Assembly: GCA_018105865.1 (NCBI GenBank)
Contig: CM030849.1
Span: 6,722,497 to 6,786,496, forward strand
Direction of reading: 5' to 3'
Length of the DNA stretch: 64,000 bases
DNA from: Metaphire vulgaris
Lineage: Eukaryota; Annelida; Clitellata; Crassiclitellata; Megascolecidae
Shown here: positions 1 to 11,469 of the stretch, one piece after another
How positions within the stretch are numbered: position 1 is the stretch's first letter
How the letters are laid out: each line of letters begins with the position of its first letter
Notes under the pieces: model-generated
The model's input: only the letters and a program-made list of their open reading frames with translations
Databases searched by the model: none
What the model was told of the DNA's origin: nothing
Position numbers and translations under genes: made by a program

Positions 1-879
1 GGTTGCGATTAGCCTAGCTGCCTATAGGCAGTAGCCGCCCACAGTCACGTGGTCTACATGTATGACGCTGTCTTAGTTCAGTTGGGTTCCGACTTCCGAC
101 TGAGCTGGAGAGACAGAGAAGACGTTCAAGACGTACACCAGGTCGTGATTCTTCGGAATTGTTTGTGAGCTGTATTTCAGAAGAAAGCAATTGTCATTGC
201 TATTTGTAAATATATCTGATTTTGAAATAATAATCCGTAACTTTTGGTATAAGCTTTTTCTGCTTTTTGTTGTTCGTGTCTGTTTGTTTCACTGTGTTTG
301 CAGCCTAGACCAATGCAACGATTTCGAGCCGACAACAAAACTTCTTGTCTTGCAGATCATTCGACCGTCAAGAAAGCAAAGTCAAATATCGATCCACACG
401 CCATGCACATGATTTCGGTATAATATTTATGTAATATGAAACATATACCTTTATTAAGCGTCTTAAAACATGTTGTTGAAGAATGACAATAAAGGTAGCC
501 TTAATATGTGACCGAATCTGGGATAAGGGACCACAAGTCGCATCACAGTTTAGGCTGTAGAGGCACTTTTAGTGTTGATTGGTCATATATGGGTCAGAAG
601 TAGTTCTGTGTTTCAGCCTACTGCTATGGCTCTCTAGTATTGGCCAGATGATTGCCAGCAGCGTGATTCACGTATTTTGACCAGATTTTGCATATTAATT
701 GAAGCATGGAAAAGGGACCACAAGTCGGGCAGGCATTTAAATGCCCTGTGTATGAATACAAGCTCTTAAAAAGTTGCAATTTGATGATGATTATTATAGA
801 TTATGCTAAAGACAACTATAAATTGTATTTTCTGAAGAGTATTAATGTTCAGTATTAACGAAAATGTTGTCTGGAAGGG
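1..879. other. Non-coding stretch, nothing recognised
   Basis: No open frame in this stretch has recognisable protein similarity, and no RNA gene or terminal inverted repeat was found. It could include upstream or 5' UTR sequence of the gene on the plus strand that starts near 2.7 kb, but no promoter element could be tied to it. The phrase ggaccacaagtcg occurs twice (near 528 and 716), which suggests a small local duplication. Confidence 0.4.
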
Positions 880-1139
880 TTTAAATCATAGATATATTAT
901 AATCACAAGATAGAGTCTGAGGTATCAGAAAGTGACGCCAGTTCGCATTGAGTGTGTGTCAAGAAATGTTTTCCCCTGCAGACATATAGACCTAGCTGCC
1001 TGATAAATTTAAAGCCTGCAAACGACAATGGTATCCATGACAACATTGTACCAAATTGACAGATATTTGGCGTCAACTTTCGGACGACTTTGCCATAGAC
1101 AGACGGCATCTAGTGTTTATAATACATCTATGGTTTAAA
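880..1139. mobile_element. Short TIR element (MITE), about 260 bp
   Basis: The two ends are near-perfect inverted repeats of about 23 bp. The left begins TTTAAATCATAGAT and the right end reads as TTTAAACCATAGAT on the opposite strand, both followed by a TATTATAA run. The interior has no coding potential. The segment with the phrase GTATCAGAAAGTGACGCCAG recurs at 52.7 kb, so the family has at least two copies here. A target-site duplication was not resolved and the superfamily is unknown. Confidence 0.6.
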
Positions 1140-2100
1140 TGAGAATCTGTATCGAACTACTTTCTTAACCTTCGCTGCCACGCCGTTTATTATTGTTTTT
1201 CGTAAGAAATAAATTTCTTGAATAATACTTGCAAATTCTTAACGATTTCTAGTTAAATTGCGGCGTTTTCCAGAATTTTACAATTAGTCTTAAAATATTT
1301 ATTATACTTTATCTATTTCAGTAAACATGAATAGAATTTCATCTGCATTGTTGTGCTGCGTTCAATAAATAACTTCTATGGCGCCACTATCATAATGCCC
1401 AGGGCATTAGCCGATGGCGTTGTTGTGAAAGACATTGGCCCTAGTTCGACTAAAACCCAGTGATTTGAGGCTTTACCCCATTAATCGCTTATGACTGTTG
1501 AAGTACAAGATGCATAGGGCCTACCTTAAAATATTTAACACATAGGCTGGTTTTATTGTTGGTATAATTTAAAAAATCGGACCAAAAAATGCAACATTAT
1601 GTTTGGCGACAGGAGCTTCATTCTAGACCACACTGAGATTTATAAGTATACTCTGTATATTTTCCCCGGTTGTACTCTAAATTACCCAATTTCGACTGCT
1701 TAGTATTATTTTGGGAAATTTTCGTTAAGGTACTAACTTGTTTGCAGTTGCAAATCTATTTTTATTTATGAGCTGCAATGATGGTGATGACTTGTGGTTA
1801 TTAATAACACATACTGTCATAAAACTGACAAGGCTTTTGTTAACAATGAAGTACTTTTAATGTTATGATGTGCCTAACTTACAACAAACTTTAAATTGCG
1901 ATTTCTCGAAAACGCAGTTTTCTGCACTTGCATTATAATATTTTATTTCTGCATCAAATAGCAATATAAGAATGTGTTGTGGCTAGTTGCCCTGGCCACG
2001 TCTTTGAGACCTCTGGTGTATACCGTATAGGCCTATACTGCATGTCAGTAGGCTATCACCTAAAAGTACTTGGATCTGTAGGCCTATGTTTGTTAAAATT
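1140..2100. other. Non-coding stretch, nothing recognised
   Basis: AT-rich sequence without a supported gene. I saw no terminal repeats, RNA genes or protein-like frames. Confidence 0.4.
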
Positions 2101-2490
2101 AAAATTAATCGATTAAAATTTTGTCCGACCGACAAAATTTAATCGTCCGCTGCCCTACTTATTAATAGTAATGCTCAGTATGCAATTTACATCTAGATGT
2201 GAAGTAACCATGAGCAATTAAACACTATTAAAAACAGCGAACTATAGTATGGTAGACAGTAGACACTTGACCACGCCATGCATAGCAGTGATTATATAGC
2301 ACAAGGATTTTCATTGGCGGTTAAATGTTAACAAAAGCTCGTGATTTCATTACTTTTCAAGCTCGGATTCTCTAATAGATTGAATTATTATTTAATTTAT
2401 ATTTTTATGCGATTAATAATTTTTAATCGCTATTAATGGATTAACGCGTTAATCGCGCATTAATCGCGATTATTTTACAGCCCTAATTAT
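2101..2490. mobile_element. Probable hAT-like element remnant rich in TTAATCG
   Basis: The right part repeats TTAATCGC-type words, and its end, read on the minus strand, is AGGGCTGTAAAATAATCG, a form common at hAT MITE ends. The left part has a strong palindrome (about 2107-2141) with arms GATTAAAATTTTGTC. No target-site duplication was found, so the limits are approximate. Confidence 0.4.
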
Positions 2491-2705
2491 TTCTAATAGT
2501 TATAACATATATTTTTAATCTCCAATTTGCTCAGGAAATATGAAGAATGTCATTGCAATTCAGCCGAAATTCTATGTTCCATTCTGACAGCGGTGCTACT
2601 TTTCACAACTATTTCTAGTATTTTGTAGTTTTAAACTTTTTATTATGCAATTAATGGTAGTGAATTATTAATATACATAAAAAAGTCAAACTGTGCTGCT
2701 TTCAG

Positions 2706-5700
2706 GAATTGCTCGTTTCGAAACACAGCGTGTGGAAGAATCTGGAAATAATTCAAAAGGAGCTCTGAAGGTATGTCATATCTTCATTGCCATCTGTTAG
2801 CATTTAGTTTCTCGATCATTACGGAACACGTTAGGTGCCTTATGGATTGGACAATTTCTATAGCGCCAATACGCACAGCGAGGCTAAAGTAAAAGGCGAT
2901 GTTGACAACGTTGACAAGTCAATAATGAACGGAAGATGTTGGTCCAGGAAAGTAGTCCGCTCCGATGTGGTGCTGCGTACTGGTGTTCGTGTCTGACAGG
3001 ACCTAAAGCAAATGATCAATAATGACATGACTACATTTACTAATTACTGACATAAGCCATGTAACCATCACTGTTTGCATTGAGTAAGACAGCATACAAG
3101 CCATAACCCACAGGGCCCATTGTCCATTATTTGCTTGCAGAAACTTCATTTCGCCGCCAGGATGAGGCGGAACACATTGGTACCTACGTGGCATTTGAAA
3201 TGACTCATACAATGTAACGATTGAAACTGTTTGTTGCTACAGGAAATACGAAAAGAACACGTGGAATTTGTCGTAGTTTCGTGCGCTGATCCGACAACAA
3301 AAGTGAAGTATGTGTCAGCAGTGCCGAGCCACTGGGTCGACAAATCCGTCGTGTGGTATCCTCAACAAGACAAGTCCGAGAGATCGACACAGATGGTAGA
3401 CAAGGACACGTGGAGACAATATCCCATGAAAACTGCGCACTGGGATACTTTGACCAGAAATAAAAACGAGGCGAATAAGGTAGCGAAGGAAATAGGGGTC
3501 AGGGAACAGCAAAACACCAAGGCTCGTCTACAGAATCGGAAGTGGACGTGCACCAGAAGCAGTCAAAGGCGTTGGCTAAGAAGTTTGAAATCCCGTCGGC
3601 ACGGAGCAAGCGACAACAGCCAAATGTCGGTTGTCACCAGGAAAGCATAAGCAACCATCATCGGAGTCAATTAATCACAATGACAGAGATCTGACTTTGG
3701 CTGAACATACAGCCAAGAAGAGTCGACAGACAAACGAACCGACACAAGGTAACAAGACCGCTCGGTGTAATTCAGTCGGACCATGGCGACCTATTTCGCA
3801 ACTAGCTTCTTCGTCTGCTACCGTGTCTTCAGAAATTAACGTTCCAACCAGAAGTCCTGAACCGTGAACTTGGATTTGGGCAGTCCACATTCTACTAGCA
3901 CTCCAAAGAGTGGCAATCCATGTCCAAGTCGGAAATCGTCAGACAACACCTCGTAAGCATTACGTAAACTATTCCTATCATGAACGGCTGAAATAAAGCA
4001 GATACTATAAAAATTAATGCGGTGATTGTTTATTAATAAAAGCTAATTATGAATAATGAAGAAATAATAAAATATAGAGTTAATTAATATTCTACAAGTT
4101 CCATCATAGTCTAATTATACTGATTGCCTTTCTAATTTTTACTTTAATTAAGTATAGTCCCTCCATCTCCATCTATATCTAAACACTATTGTTGATATAG
4201 TCTTTTTTAACCTACACCTAAGCCCACATACAAACTTAAGTTAATAGCAGATCAGTCACTTTGTTTTCAGGGATTCTGGTGAAATCTTGCTGATGGTTTT
4301 GGAAACAATGAAGAGTATGCAATCCAGTTTAGAAAACGTTGTATGTCGTCTTACGTCAGTGGAGAAAATGTTGGCCGAGAGATCACTGGTGGCAAGCGAA
4401 ACGTTCACATCAGCCGGTGATTCTGCAAGCATTTGGGCATCAACAAGCGCAGAGAGGCTCGACGAGAATCAGCGTGCCATGCTGCTTCAAAGACCAATGG
4501 TTTTCAATGGTGAAGAACAAATATTGCCTTTTAAACACTGTTTTAAAGGGAGGGAGGGAGGAGTGGGTGGGGAATGAATGTAGGATGAAGGGAAGCTATC
4601 AGGCCACCATCTCCCGTTAAGCAAAAATTCGACTGACTTGCTTGCAGTAAAGGGCCTACTGCTTCTTCTCTGCAAATGCGTGAACTAAAATGTTCCATGT
4701 TACCAGTTCTGCTTTTGGCCTACAACTTCCACCATTGACATTGGGGCAGCAGTCGCAGCACTTAAACTTACTTGCCTACAAGTGACTGCCATAAGCTTGC
4801 ATTAAATTTGACTTACATTTCATATTGTTGTAACAGATGACCAATGGAAAGAGTTAGAATCACAACTGGACCGTAGCGGACGGCATGGCGCTTTCTTCGA
4901 TGTTATGGTGACAACGATTGCCGATCGCATAGTCAACAAGACGACCGTGCACAAGACAGCTAACGGCGCCTTACGGGCTATCTTTGACGAGTCGTACATT
5001 GCTGAGCGAGTTACGATGGCCGGATATAAGAAGGGTAAGAAACCAGTTCCAAAAGTAACTATTTGATTGTAAGAACGTTGACAGTTTCTTAGTCCAACAG
5101 CCACGAACGCATGTAGATCATCAAGTAGGGTTGGAGCCTGTACCCTTCTGTGGTTGCATGGTGTCAATTTGAACTGAGGAGTAAAACATATGAGTCTAAA
5201 ACATAAAACTCTATACATTACATTACATATCCCTATATTATTACAATATTTTGACAAATAATGAAAATAATTATTATTTCTGCTCTTTCTAATACCCCTA
5301 GGTGAATTTATTTTCAATGAATCGGCCGTAGGAGAATTTATGTGAAAATGAATCTGTAGGGCGAACACTCTGGGAGGATTCCTTTTGTAGCACCGGCACT
5401 GGGGGCCTTGGCCCACACTCGTGGGTCTGGGTGAGCCACTGTGTATCTTGGCCTCTCCAAATTTTTTGGCATGAAATGTCCCATATTTTAAGCTTGAATA
5501 TCTATATACACACATATAAATGTATAATACATATATGTAATGTATATATATTTATAATAAATTGGTCTTCAAAGAACATGAACAATTTGAATGGTCACAA
5601 ATTCATTGTGCTAGATTTTTATTTTGTTCCTTTGGTTATCAGTATATTATATACTAAATCTCGCGCAGATTGGTAGGCATTTAGCGGTGTCACCATAGCA

Positions 5701-6086
5701 ATGAATATAGATATATATATAGTTTGCTTCGAACACATTTCTGCATAAGGCTTTGTCTTCTCATGTTACTTGAACAGGTCGCAATGATTCCGCCCCGGGA
5801 CTACTGCTGCGCTGGTCGTAGTTTTGTGACGATTGGACGTAGCGTAATCTACTGGGTGATCTATGAAGTAGTGAAACTTGCCTGCAGCGTTCCGACGGGT
5901 GATGAGAAGATACAAAAGGCCATCCGTGAAGGAGTCAACACAATACGTTTACATGACAAAGATCGTCGAATGCGAGAAATGAGAAACAGACGTTCTGAAC
6001 TGCCACTAGAGTCAAGATCTGATCATGATGACACTGATCACAATATAGAGTACGATAACAACGTCGAACCGAATGAGAGTGGCTAG
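2706..6086 (+). pseudogene. DUF4806-like gene, multi-exon, probably decayed
   Basis: Likely exons are 2706-2770 (AG before, GTATGT after), 3243 to about 3953, 4271 to about 4540, 4837-5034 (AG before, GTAAGA after) and 5778-6086. Exon 2 encodes VEFVVVSCADPTTKVKYVS, then VPSHW and a W..YP stretch ending in a W..YP(M/V) motif. This is the N-terminal pattern of invertebrate DUF4806-type proteins. Exon 4 encodes DDQWKELESQLDRSG, and the last exon ends in a DEKIQKAIREGVN helix typical of the C-terminal domain. Exon 2 can only be read through by changing frame near 3.52, 3.62 and 3.87 kb. The last exon also needs a shift: the phase-1 join runs to a stop within about 15 codons, while the conserved helix lies in another frame. 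The function of DUF4806 is unknown. Assembly indels could mimic this decay. Confidence 0.6.
2846..2900. repeat. Short interspersed repeat, TATAGCGCC family, copy 1
   Basis: Contains the phrase tctatagcgcc followed after a short gap by ggctaaagtaaaaggcg. Related copies lie near 7880-7945, 26455-26512 and 52955-53020. Together they define a small repeat with the order TATAGCGCC, GGCTAAAGTCAAAGGCG, then often CTTTACA. This copy lies in an intron of the DUF4806-like gene. Confidence 0.45.
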
Positions 6087-6290
6087 ATCGGAAACATGCT
6101 ATTGCTATGTTTTCTTACATGCATGTTTTCAATGCCCACATGTGTGTGATTTTGAATCATGAAGTCTAGTAATGATGCAGAAGTGTATATAGGGTGTCAG
6201 GTCAGGGTTTCTTCCTTTCGCTGTGTCCAGCTATCGACTTCTCCATGACATATCTTCAAAGTTCTCTGTCTTTTGCTATTTCTTAAAAGT

Positions 6291-6491
6291 TCATTTTCTG
6301 CTGCTATTACTTTTTCTCCAATTCTTTTTAATGGTCCAAGATTCACATTCATATATCATTATTGGTATCACACAAGTGTTAAGAATTCTTAGTTTTGTTT
6401 TCATCCCAATGTCAGGTCTTTTGAAGATTTTAGTATGTAGCCTGTTGTGGTTTTTTTTCATGCAAACGACATTTGGCATGTTTTTCCACAA
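6291..6491 (-). pseudogene. LINE reverse-transcriptase C-terminal remnant
   Basis: The minus-strand frame reads KIFKRPDIGMKTKLRIL, then VIPIMIYECESWT. This is the thumb-region pattern (K-R-L...YG.E.W) of RTE and related non-LTR reverse transcriptases. Only about 50 codons are recognisable and the catalytic core is absent. It is a 5'-truncated or eroded copy. Confidence 0.55.
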
Positions 6492-6519
6492 ATGTAGAGA
6501 ACAATATTATACTCGATGA

Positions 6520-7190
6520 GGAATTTAAGATGAATGGGCATATAGTTATAGTGCATGTCATCGTATCACCTTCGTCTCGTGTACCAACTGGTCTACGCAC
6601 CTTAAACTGTTGAGATAAGAGGTTGATGTCATGTTTTATCTATTCTGCTCTCCTTCTAATGCACATCGTTGCATTGCACAAAGGCCTACATGTTTTTTTC
6701 TCACCCTCAACATTGCTCGTTTCTTTATGCATGAATTTCAGAACTTTTATGTAAATACAATTATACATAAGTAGCAAGCTTCTTTGATTCTTTTATTATT
6801 ATTTAGATTATTATGCCAGGTACGGAAAAATTGTGATTTCATTATAATTGTTTGTTAGAGCAATTGTGAATTGTACTTCAGTAACATATTGCTCTTGTTG
6901 GTATAGCTATATTATTAAATATTGAATATCAAAGCAATGATTCGTTTTAGAGTAAACATGATTTAGACATATTGAAATGTTTCCTGTTTAATAATTAGTC
7001 ACACATAGGAATTTAATTATGATATTTTCATTAATCTTTTAATAATGTGTTATTCCTTGTTACAATGTAATTTGGCTCACTGCTGTACTTTATTTTTCTG
7101 TATGATTGATTGATTTGCATTGAAATACAAATTTATTTAATTGATTTCAGTCGCATTTCGTTTATATCATACAAAGGTTGGGGGAGGGAG
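6520..7190. other. Non-coding AT-rich stretch
   Basis: No gene, terminal repeat or RNA gene recognised. It follows the DUF4806-like gene and the LINE scrap, and is dominated by AT-rich sequence. Confidence 0.4.
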
Positions 7191-7194
7191 AGGG

Positions 7195-7640
7195 ACCGAT
7201 GAGGCGTGGGGTATGCCTGTACATCCGTTAAGAACTCGTAACGAACTCGTTACCAATCAACTATATAATTCATTACGAATAGTATAAACTTACTTACGAA
7301 CTCGTAACGAACTGCCTTTATAATGAGTTATTAACGTTACGAGTTCCATTACGAATATTATAATCTTCGTTACGAATTCGCAAAGAACGGGCTTTATAAC
7401 GAGGTCCTAACGAGTTTTTTTGCACGTTCTCGTTATGAACTCGTTATACGGGCGAGTTTCTCGTTAAGAACTCGTAACGAAGTCGTAACTAAAACTCGGT
7501 AACGAGGGCTCGTTACTTTTTATAACGAAAAGCGTCTACGCATCGTTACGAGGCCCTCGTTACGAGGCAATGGGAGGCTCGTTATCGGCTCGTTACATTT
7601 TTTTACGAACTCGTAATAACTTTCCCGGCAGGGTATTCTT
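7195..7640. repeat. Cluster of palindromic CTCGTAACGA words
   Basis: About 450 bp packed with variants of CTCGTAACGA and its complement TCGTTACGAG, on both strands and irregularly spaced. The outer ends are weakly inverted: GTATGCCTG at the left, and the complement of CAGGGTATTC at the right. It looks like a foldback-type or MITE element built from one short palindromic unit. No coding potential. Confidence 0.5.
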
Positions 7641-7869
7641 TTTCTTCCCATGCAGAGCGGGTAAAAAGTTGATGTAAGTAGGCCCTAACACCAATGCAAC
7701 ACAATTCTATGACATGTTTGTCTCACCGTATTCGGTTAGGCATCTTGTTTATCAAACTTGTATGAAACGTAGTTTATTCAGAGAACTCATCTAGCGCCAA
7801 CTAACCGCGTTCATGCATGGGTTGATACAGCTAGACCAAAGTGAAATGAATAAATGCATGTATGCATTT

Positions 7870-7950
7870 ATTTATTTATTTATACAGGACAATCTATTCG
7901 GCGCCGTAGGCATAACTATAAGGCTAAAGTCAAAGGCACCTAACAACAAA
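7870..7950. repeat. Short interspersed repeat, GCGCC family, copy 2
   Basis: Carries tatacaggacaa and ggcgccgtaggcataac, then ggctaaagtcaaaggc. This is the same order as copies near 2.85, 26.46 and 52.97 kb. It ends in a region rich in AAC. Confidence 0.4.
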
Positions 7951-7995
7951 AAGAAACTTTAAACAGATATGCGTCTTAATAGGTTTATGTATAGG

Positions 7996-8349
7996 CAGTG
8001 GCGTAGCGTGACTTTTGGGGGCCCGGGGGGCATCTTTACCACGGGGGCCCTAAAGTTCCAAAGTTTCGTGCTGACGAGCAAAAAAAAAAAAAAAAAAAAA
8101 AAAACGTCATCACCTCCTTTCCTTTTTTATCCTGACGAGCAAAAAAAAAAAAACGTCATCACCTCCTTTCCTTTTTTATCCTGACGAGCAAAAAAAAAAA
8201 AAAAAAAAAAAAAAGGTCGTCAGCACGTTCATTTCTAGGATTATTAGGGTTAACCCTAACCTAACCCTAGCTTAGACCCCTCTTTGGGGCCCCAGCCAGG
8301 GCCCGGGGCAGTCAACAAACTGCGCCCCCGCCCCCACGTTACGCCACTG
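7996..8349. mobile_element. hAT-type MITE with perfect 8-bp TSD
   Basis: The ends are CAGTGGCGTAGCGTGAC at the left and, read inward from the right, CAGTGGCGTAACGTGGG. Directly outside both ends is the same octamer, TGTATAGG (7988-7995 and 8350-8357). CA..TG ends with an 8-bp duplication are the mark of hAT transposition. The interior is non-coding and has three TGACGAGC units followed by long A runs, two of them within a direct repeat of about 60 bp. The element is non-autonomous. Confidence 0.9.
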
Positions 8350-9100
8350 TGTATAGGTTTGATGATAATGATGAGAATAATTCGTAAACCATCACTAGAA
8401 ATGTTTTACTTTATTTTGATAATGTTTGAAAATTTGCAATAAGCATATTCGTATCAATGCTTCCCAATGATTTTAGAAATATTACCGAAAATTGTAAGTT
8501 ATTACGTGCATTTAATGATTTTATTGTTTTTAATGCTTTTTTAATGTTTTAAAATAATGTTTATTAGTTTTATAATATCTACAACCTTTCAGGCCAGTAA
8601 ATGAAATACAAAAATTAAATTATAAAATTTCATAATATTTGCATGTGGCGTCAGGATTATTTTGGTCTCTGGCGGCGAAGCGGATAATATAAGTAGCGTA
8701 GCTTTAGCCTTGGTGCTGAATTCGATTAGAATTTCCAAATATGTCATGGTGAACAAAGTACTGAGAGCCAACAAATTAATTAATCATTTCAAAATTGTTG
8801 AGCGTAGCAACATGAACCAGAGTCCCAGATATGTACTTATTATCCAATTGAAAGAACCTAGGCCGTCCAGTTATAGTGTCTGCAACAAATATTTTCGTCA
8901 GCGCCATTTTCTATGATAGACAAAGAGAATTTTGCTCATTTAAAGTGACTGTTAAACTTTGCGAAAATTCGATTATTTTCAACTATCTGGCTATTTTCAA
9001 GTAAGATTTGCTAAGCTACAATATTGATATTGTGTCTAAATATTCTGAGAGGAAGTGCAGATCCGAGTTAATTAAATACGATAGCACCTTTTTCTGTCTA

Positions 9101-9153
9101 TAATATAATATATAACAAGGTTTAAAGTGGTTCAGTAGGGACTGCCCTGTGTC
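9101..9153 (-). repeat. CR1-like LINE 3' tail fragment
   Basis: Read on the minus strand, this is the 3' end motif ACAGGGCAGTCCCTACTGAA, then CCACTTTAAACCTTGTTATA and a TATAT-type tail. The same tail ends the CR1-like LINE at 22.3 kb. Confidence 0.6.
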
Positions 9154-9296
9154 TACCATTGAATGATATATGGGTTGACCTGGTCTTTGCGTTTAGGATT
9201 TCGATTACCATCATGTGATGCCTAAAGTTAACGAAAACTGTATTTTAGCGTTCTAAGTTATATAAGACATATTGAGGCCGTTTGGGAGCGGAAGTT

Positions 9297-9370
9297 ATAA
9301 TAATATAATATAATAATATGACAAGGTTTAAAGTGGTTCAGCAGGGACTGCCCTGTGTGAGAACCACTGT
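9297..9370 (-). repeat. CR1-like LINE 3' tail fragment, second copy
   Basis: Minus-strand copy of the GTGGTTCTCACACAGGG...CCACTTTAAACCTTG tail, with a (TATTA)n-like run at its 3' side. It abuts the tRNA-type SINE head that starts at 9373. Confidence 0.65.
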
Positions 9371-9372
9371 TG

Positions 9373-9820
9373 TTGACAGAGTGAGTTACGCGCTGGAACG
9401 GTAGGCTGACGGAGCGGGTGCAAACCCCGTTAGTAAGTAAGTAAGTAAGTACAATCTTATAAACTTATACAGCGCCGCGGGAAGCAGTACAACAGTAGTT
9501 GCTTATTCTTATGCACTTAATCTTTCTTGAAATAGCTATAGACAAGGTGGTTTGTCAGCCGGGCAAAGGTCAGTGCATCTATGAGGCAGCGGGTCAGGTT
9601 GTTATTGCTATGGGGGAAATGACTTTTCGAATAGGAAGGTTTTAAGTTTAGACCTAAAGGTTTGAGGAGACAGTGAAGGAATTAAAGGAAATGAGGATTC
9701 GGAGCTTATTGTTTGACCATGTCGTAGGCTGCGGAGGGAGGCTGGAATTGAGTTCCAAAGTTAGCGTCCATAGTGGCTTTCACACAGGCAGTAATGCCTG
9801 CTAAGCCACTTTAAAACACA
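9373..9820 (+). repeat. tRNA-derived SINE, split by an inserted repeat
   Basis: The head (9373-9433) is tRNA-like: AGAGTGAGTTACGCGCTGG, then GACGGAGCGGGTGCAAACCC, which resembles a pol III B box. The tail (9765-9820) is GTGGCTTTCACACAGGCAG...CTAAGCCACTTTAAA. In the uninterrupted copy at 24.8 kb these parts are directly joined. Here a 0.33-kb repeat lies between two GTTAG copies (9429-9433 and 9760-9764), which gives the insertion site. Confidence 0.65.
9434..9764 (+). repeat. Dispersed repeat R1, copy inside SINE
   Basis: Starts with (TAAG)n, then GTACAATCTTATAAACTTATA, and contains GGTGGTTTGTC, CCGGGCAAAGGTC and GGTCAGGTTGTTATTGCTATG. It is the same family as the copy at 54.18-54.65 kb. Flanked by GTTAG on both sides. 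This copy is the empty site that proves the MITE insertion in the 54-kb copy. No coding capacity was recognised. Confidence 0.65.
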
Positions 9821-9830
9821 ATAATATATA

Positions 9831-9890
9831 TTGGTTCTCACACAGGGCAGACCCTCCTGAACCACTTTGCGCCCTATTATATATTAAGTG
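9831..9890 (+). repeat. CR1-like LINE 3' tail fragment, sense
   Basis: Reads GGTTCTCACACAGGGCAGAC, then CCTGAACCACTTTG and a TATTATATATT tail, in plus orientation. It lies just after a SINE tail that has the same motif order, which shows the relationship of the two tails. Confidence 0.6.
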
Positions 9891-10332
9891 TATTTTGGCA
9901 GTCTACATTATATAACGGATAATTATATTATATTATTAAGCGTATTTACTGAATTATTTACTAAATTATATAACGGATCACGCTTTATCTCTGATGGTTG
10001 GACATTCTATCGCTACATTGCTGAACTTAGTGACGGAATTTATCATCATCGTCTGTGCGTATATTTATTTATATTGGTTAAGTAATCAATTGAGAAATTG
10101 ACAGTAGATTCAGTTACAACCAAAAGAAAATTAATTACATTTCAAGCTGCTTGAAGGATGAATTTGTAACTGAACCACTATAAGATATACACCATGTCTA
10201 AAACAATCAAAGCAAAACTGTTTCTGTAAGAACTTTGTCAAAATACCACAAAATTTAATTAATTTTTGTGGTTATATGGCAAAATAGATGAAATTATGTT
10301 ATATTAATTAGATTAAATTATATATGTATATA

Positions 10333-11303
10333 TTACAGTCAAAACGTGTGATTAGTCATTACTCAAAATGACAAAGTTTCAGTCATTGCGTGTATTATGA
10401 CCAATAGGGTCAGTCATTTCTTGCGGGGACTAACTTTTCCAATGATTTATTTCACACTTTGACTGACCGCTATATTCACTAATATAATCCTATAAGACAA
10501 AACAAAACTATTGAAATCAATGTTACATTTTAATATTGCATAAAGCCGTGTTACAAGATGAACGAACGAGGAATAGAAAAGGTTAGTTAAATGTTCGTGT
10601 TATTCCAAAAATATGTTAAATGAAAATATGTTACTAGTTGATTTCGTTGTTTATTTTGACATGTAATAGAATCAATACATCTACTGATATAGTGAAGCAT
10701 GTTCATCAGAGTACAGGGCACGGAGGACGGGACAAGATGATGAAGACTTTATCAACCAAATATGCTAACATAACAGACAAACCTCGCGTGTTATGATACT
10801 AAATGAAACATTAAGGAGCTACTTCCATTTATATAGGGCCACATTTCTATAGTAGGGGTGTACTGGAAATTGACTCTAGTCTAGCCAAGTTGAATTTTGA
10901 TGTCTGGATTAGTGTCACTATTTCAGGTTAACAGGTTTTTTGTTAGTGCCGCTATTATTGTAACAATTAGTGTGAATATGAGTGCCAAACAATGAATTGA
11001 ATGAATCTGTCAATGACTAACAAAGACAGTAAAGTGGAGCCTGAAAATATGGCCAGCGATAATCCACCGTCATTAACACAGCCTGCGATGCGGAAATCAC
11101 AGCCTTATAGGATTATATTAGTGAAAATCGCTGGTCAGTCAAAGTGTGAAATGTCATTGGAAAAGTTAGTCATTGCATGAAATGACTGGTTATTTTAGTT
11201 ATTGTGTGAAGCGACTAACCCTATGGGAGTATGGGGCATTACACGCAATGACTGAAACTTTTAGTCATTTAGTGTAATGACTAATTACACGTTTTGACTG
11301 TAA
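10333..11303. mobile_element. Non-autonomous DNA transposon with long TIRs
   Basis: The left arm 10333 to about 10497 and the right arm about 11105-11303 are inverted copies. Both read TTACAGTCAAAACGTG inward, and share GTTTCAGTCATTGCGTGTA, AACTTTTCCAATGA, TTTCACACTTTGACTGACC and CACTAATATAATCCTATAAG. The right arm is about 35 bp longer through an indel. The roughly 600-bp centre has no coding potential. The target-site duplication is unclear because of AT-rich flanks, so the superfamily is not assigned. Confidence 0.85.
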
Positions 11304-11469
11304 CATATGCATCACTAAAAATTATATATAATTTCAAGCATCGATTCTAGTACCTGTAGTTCTAGCCTTGATTCCCTTCATTGTCATTAGATCCTCTTTC
11401 CTTCACCGTCTGAAGCTGAGGTAACAGAACGGATGATACAATTCCAGTTGTCTTTGTCTCCTGTTGCTC

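Noticed and set aside
4820..5515. 231-codon minus-strand frame opposite the DUF4806-like exon
   Set aside because: Shadow of the plus-strand exon at 4837-5034 and adjoining intron. The plus-strand translation has family motifs and splice sites.
8222..8290. Telomere-like TTAGGG/AACCCTAA run
   Set aside because: Only a few units (TTAGGGTTAACCCTAACC) within a hAT MITE. Not a telomeric array.
9373..9433. Functional tRNA gene
   Set aside because: Only a B-box-like and loose A-box-like sequence is present, with no cloverleaf acceptor stem. It fits a SINE head that recurs in the window.
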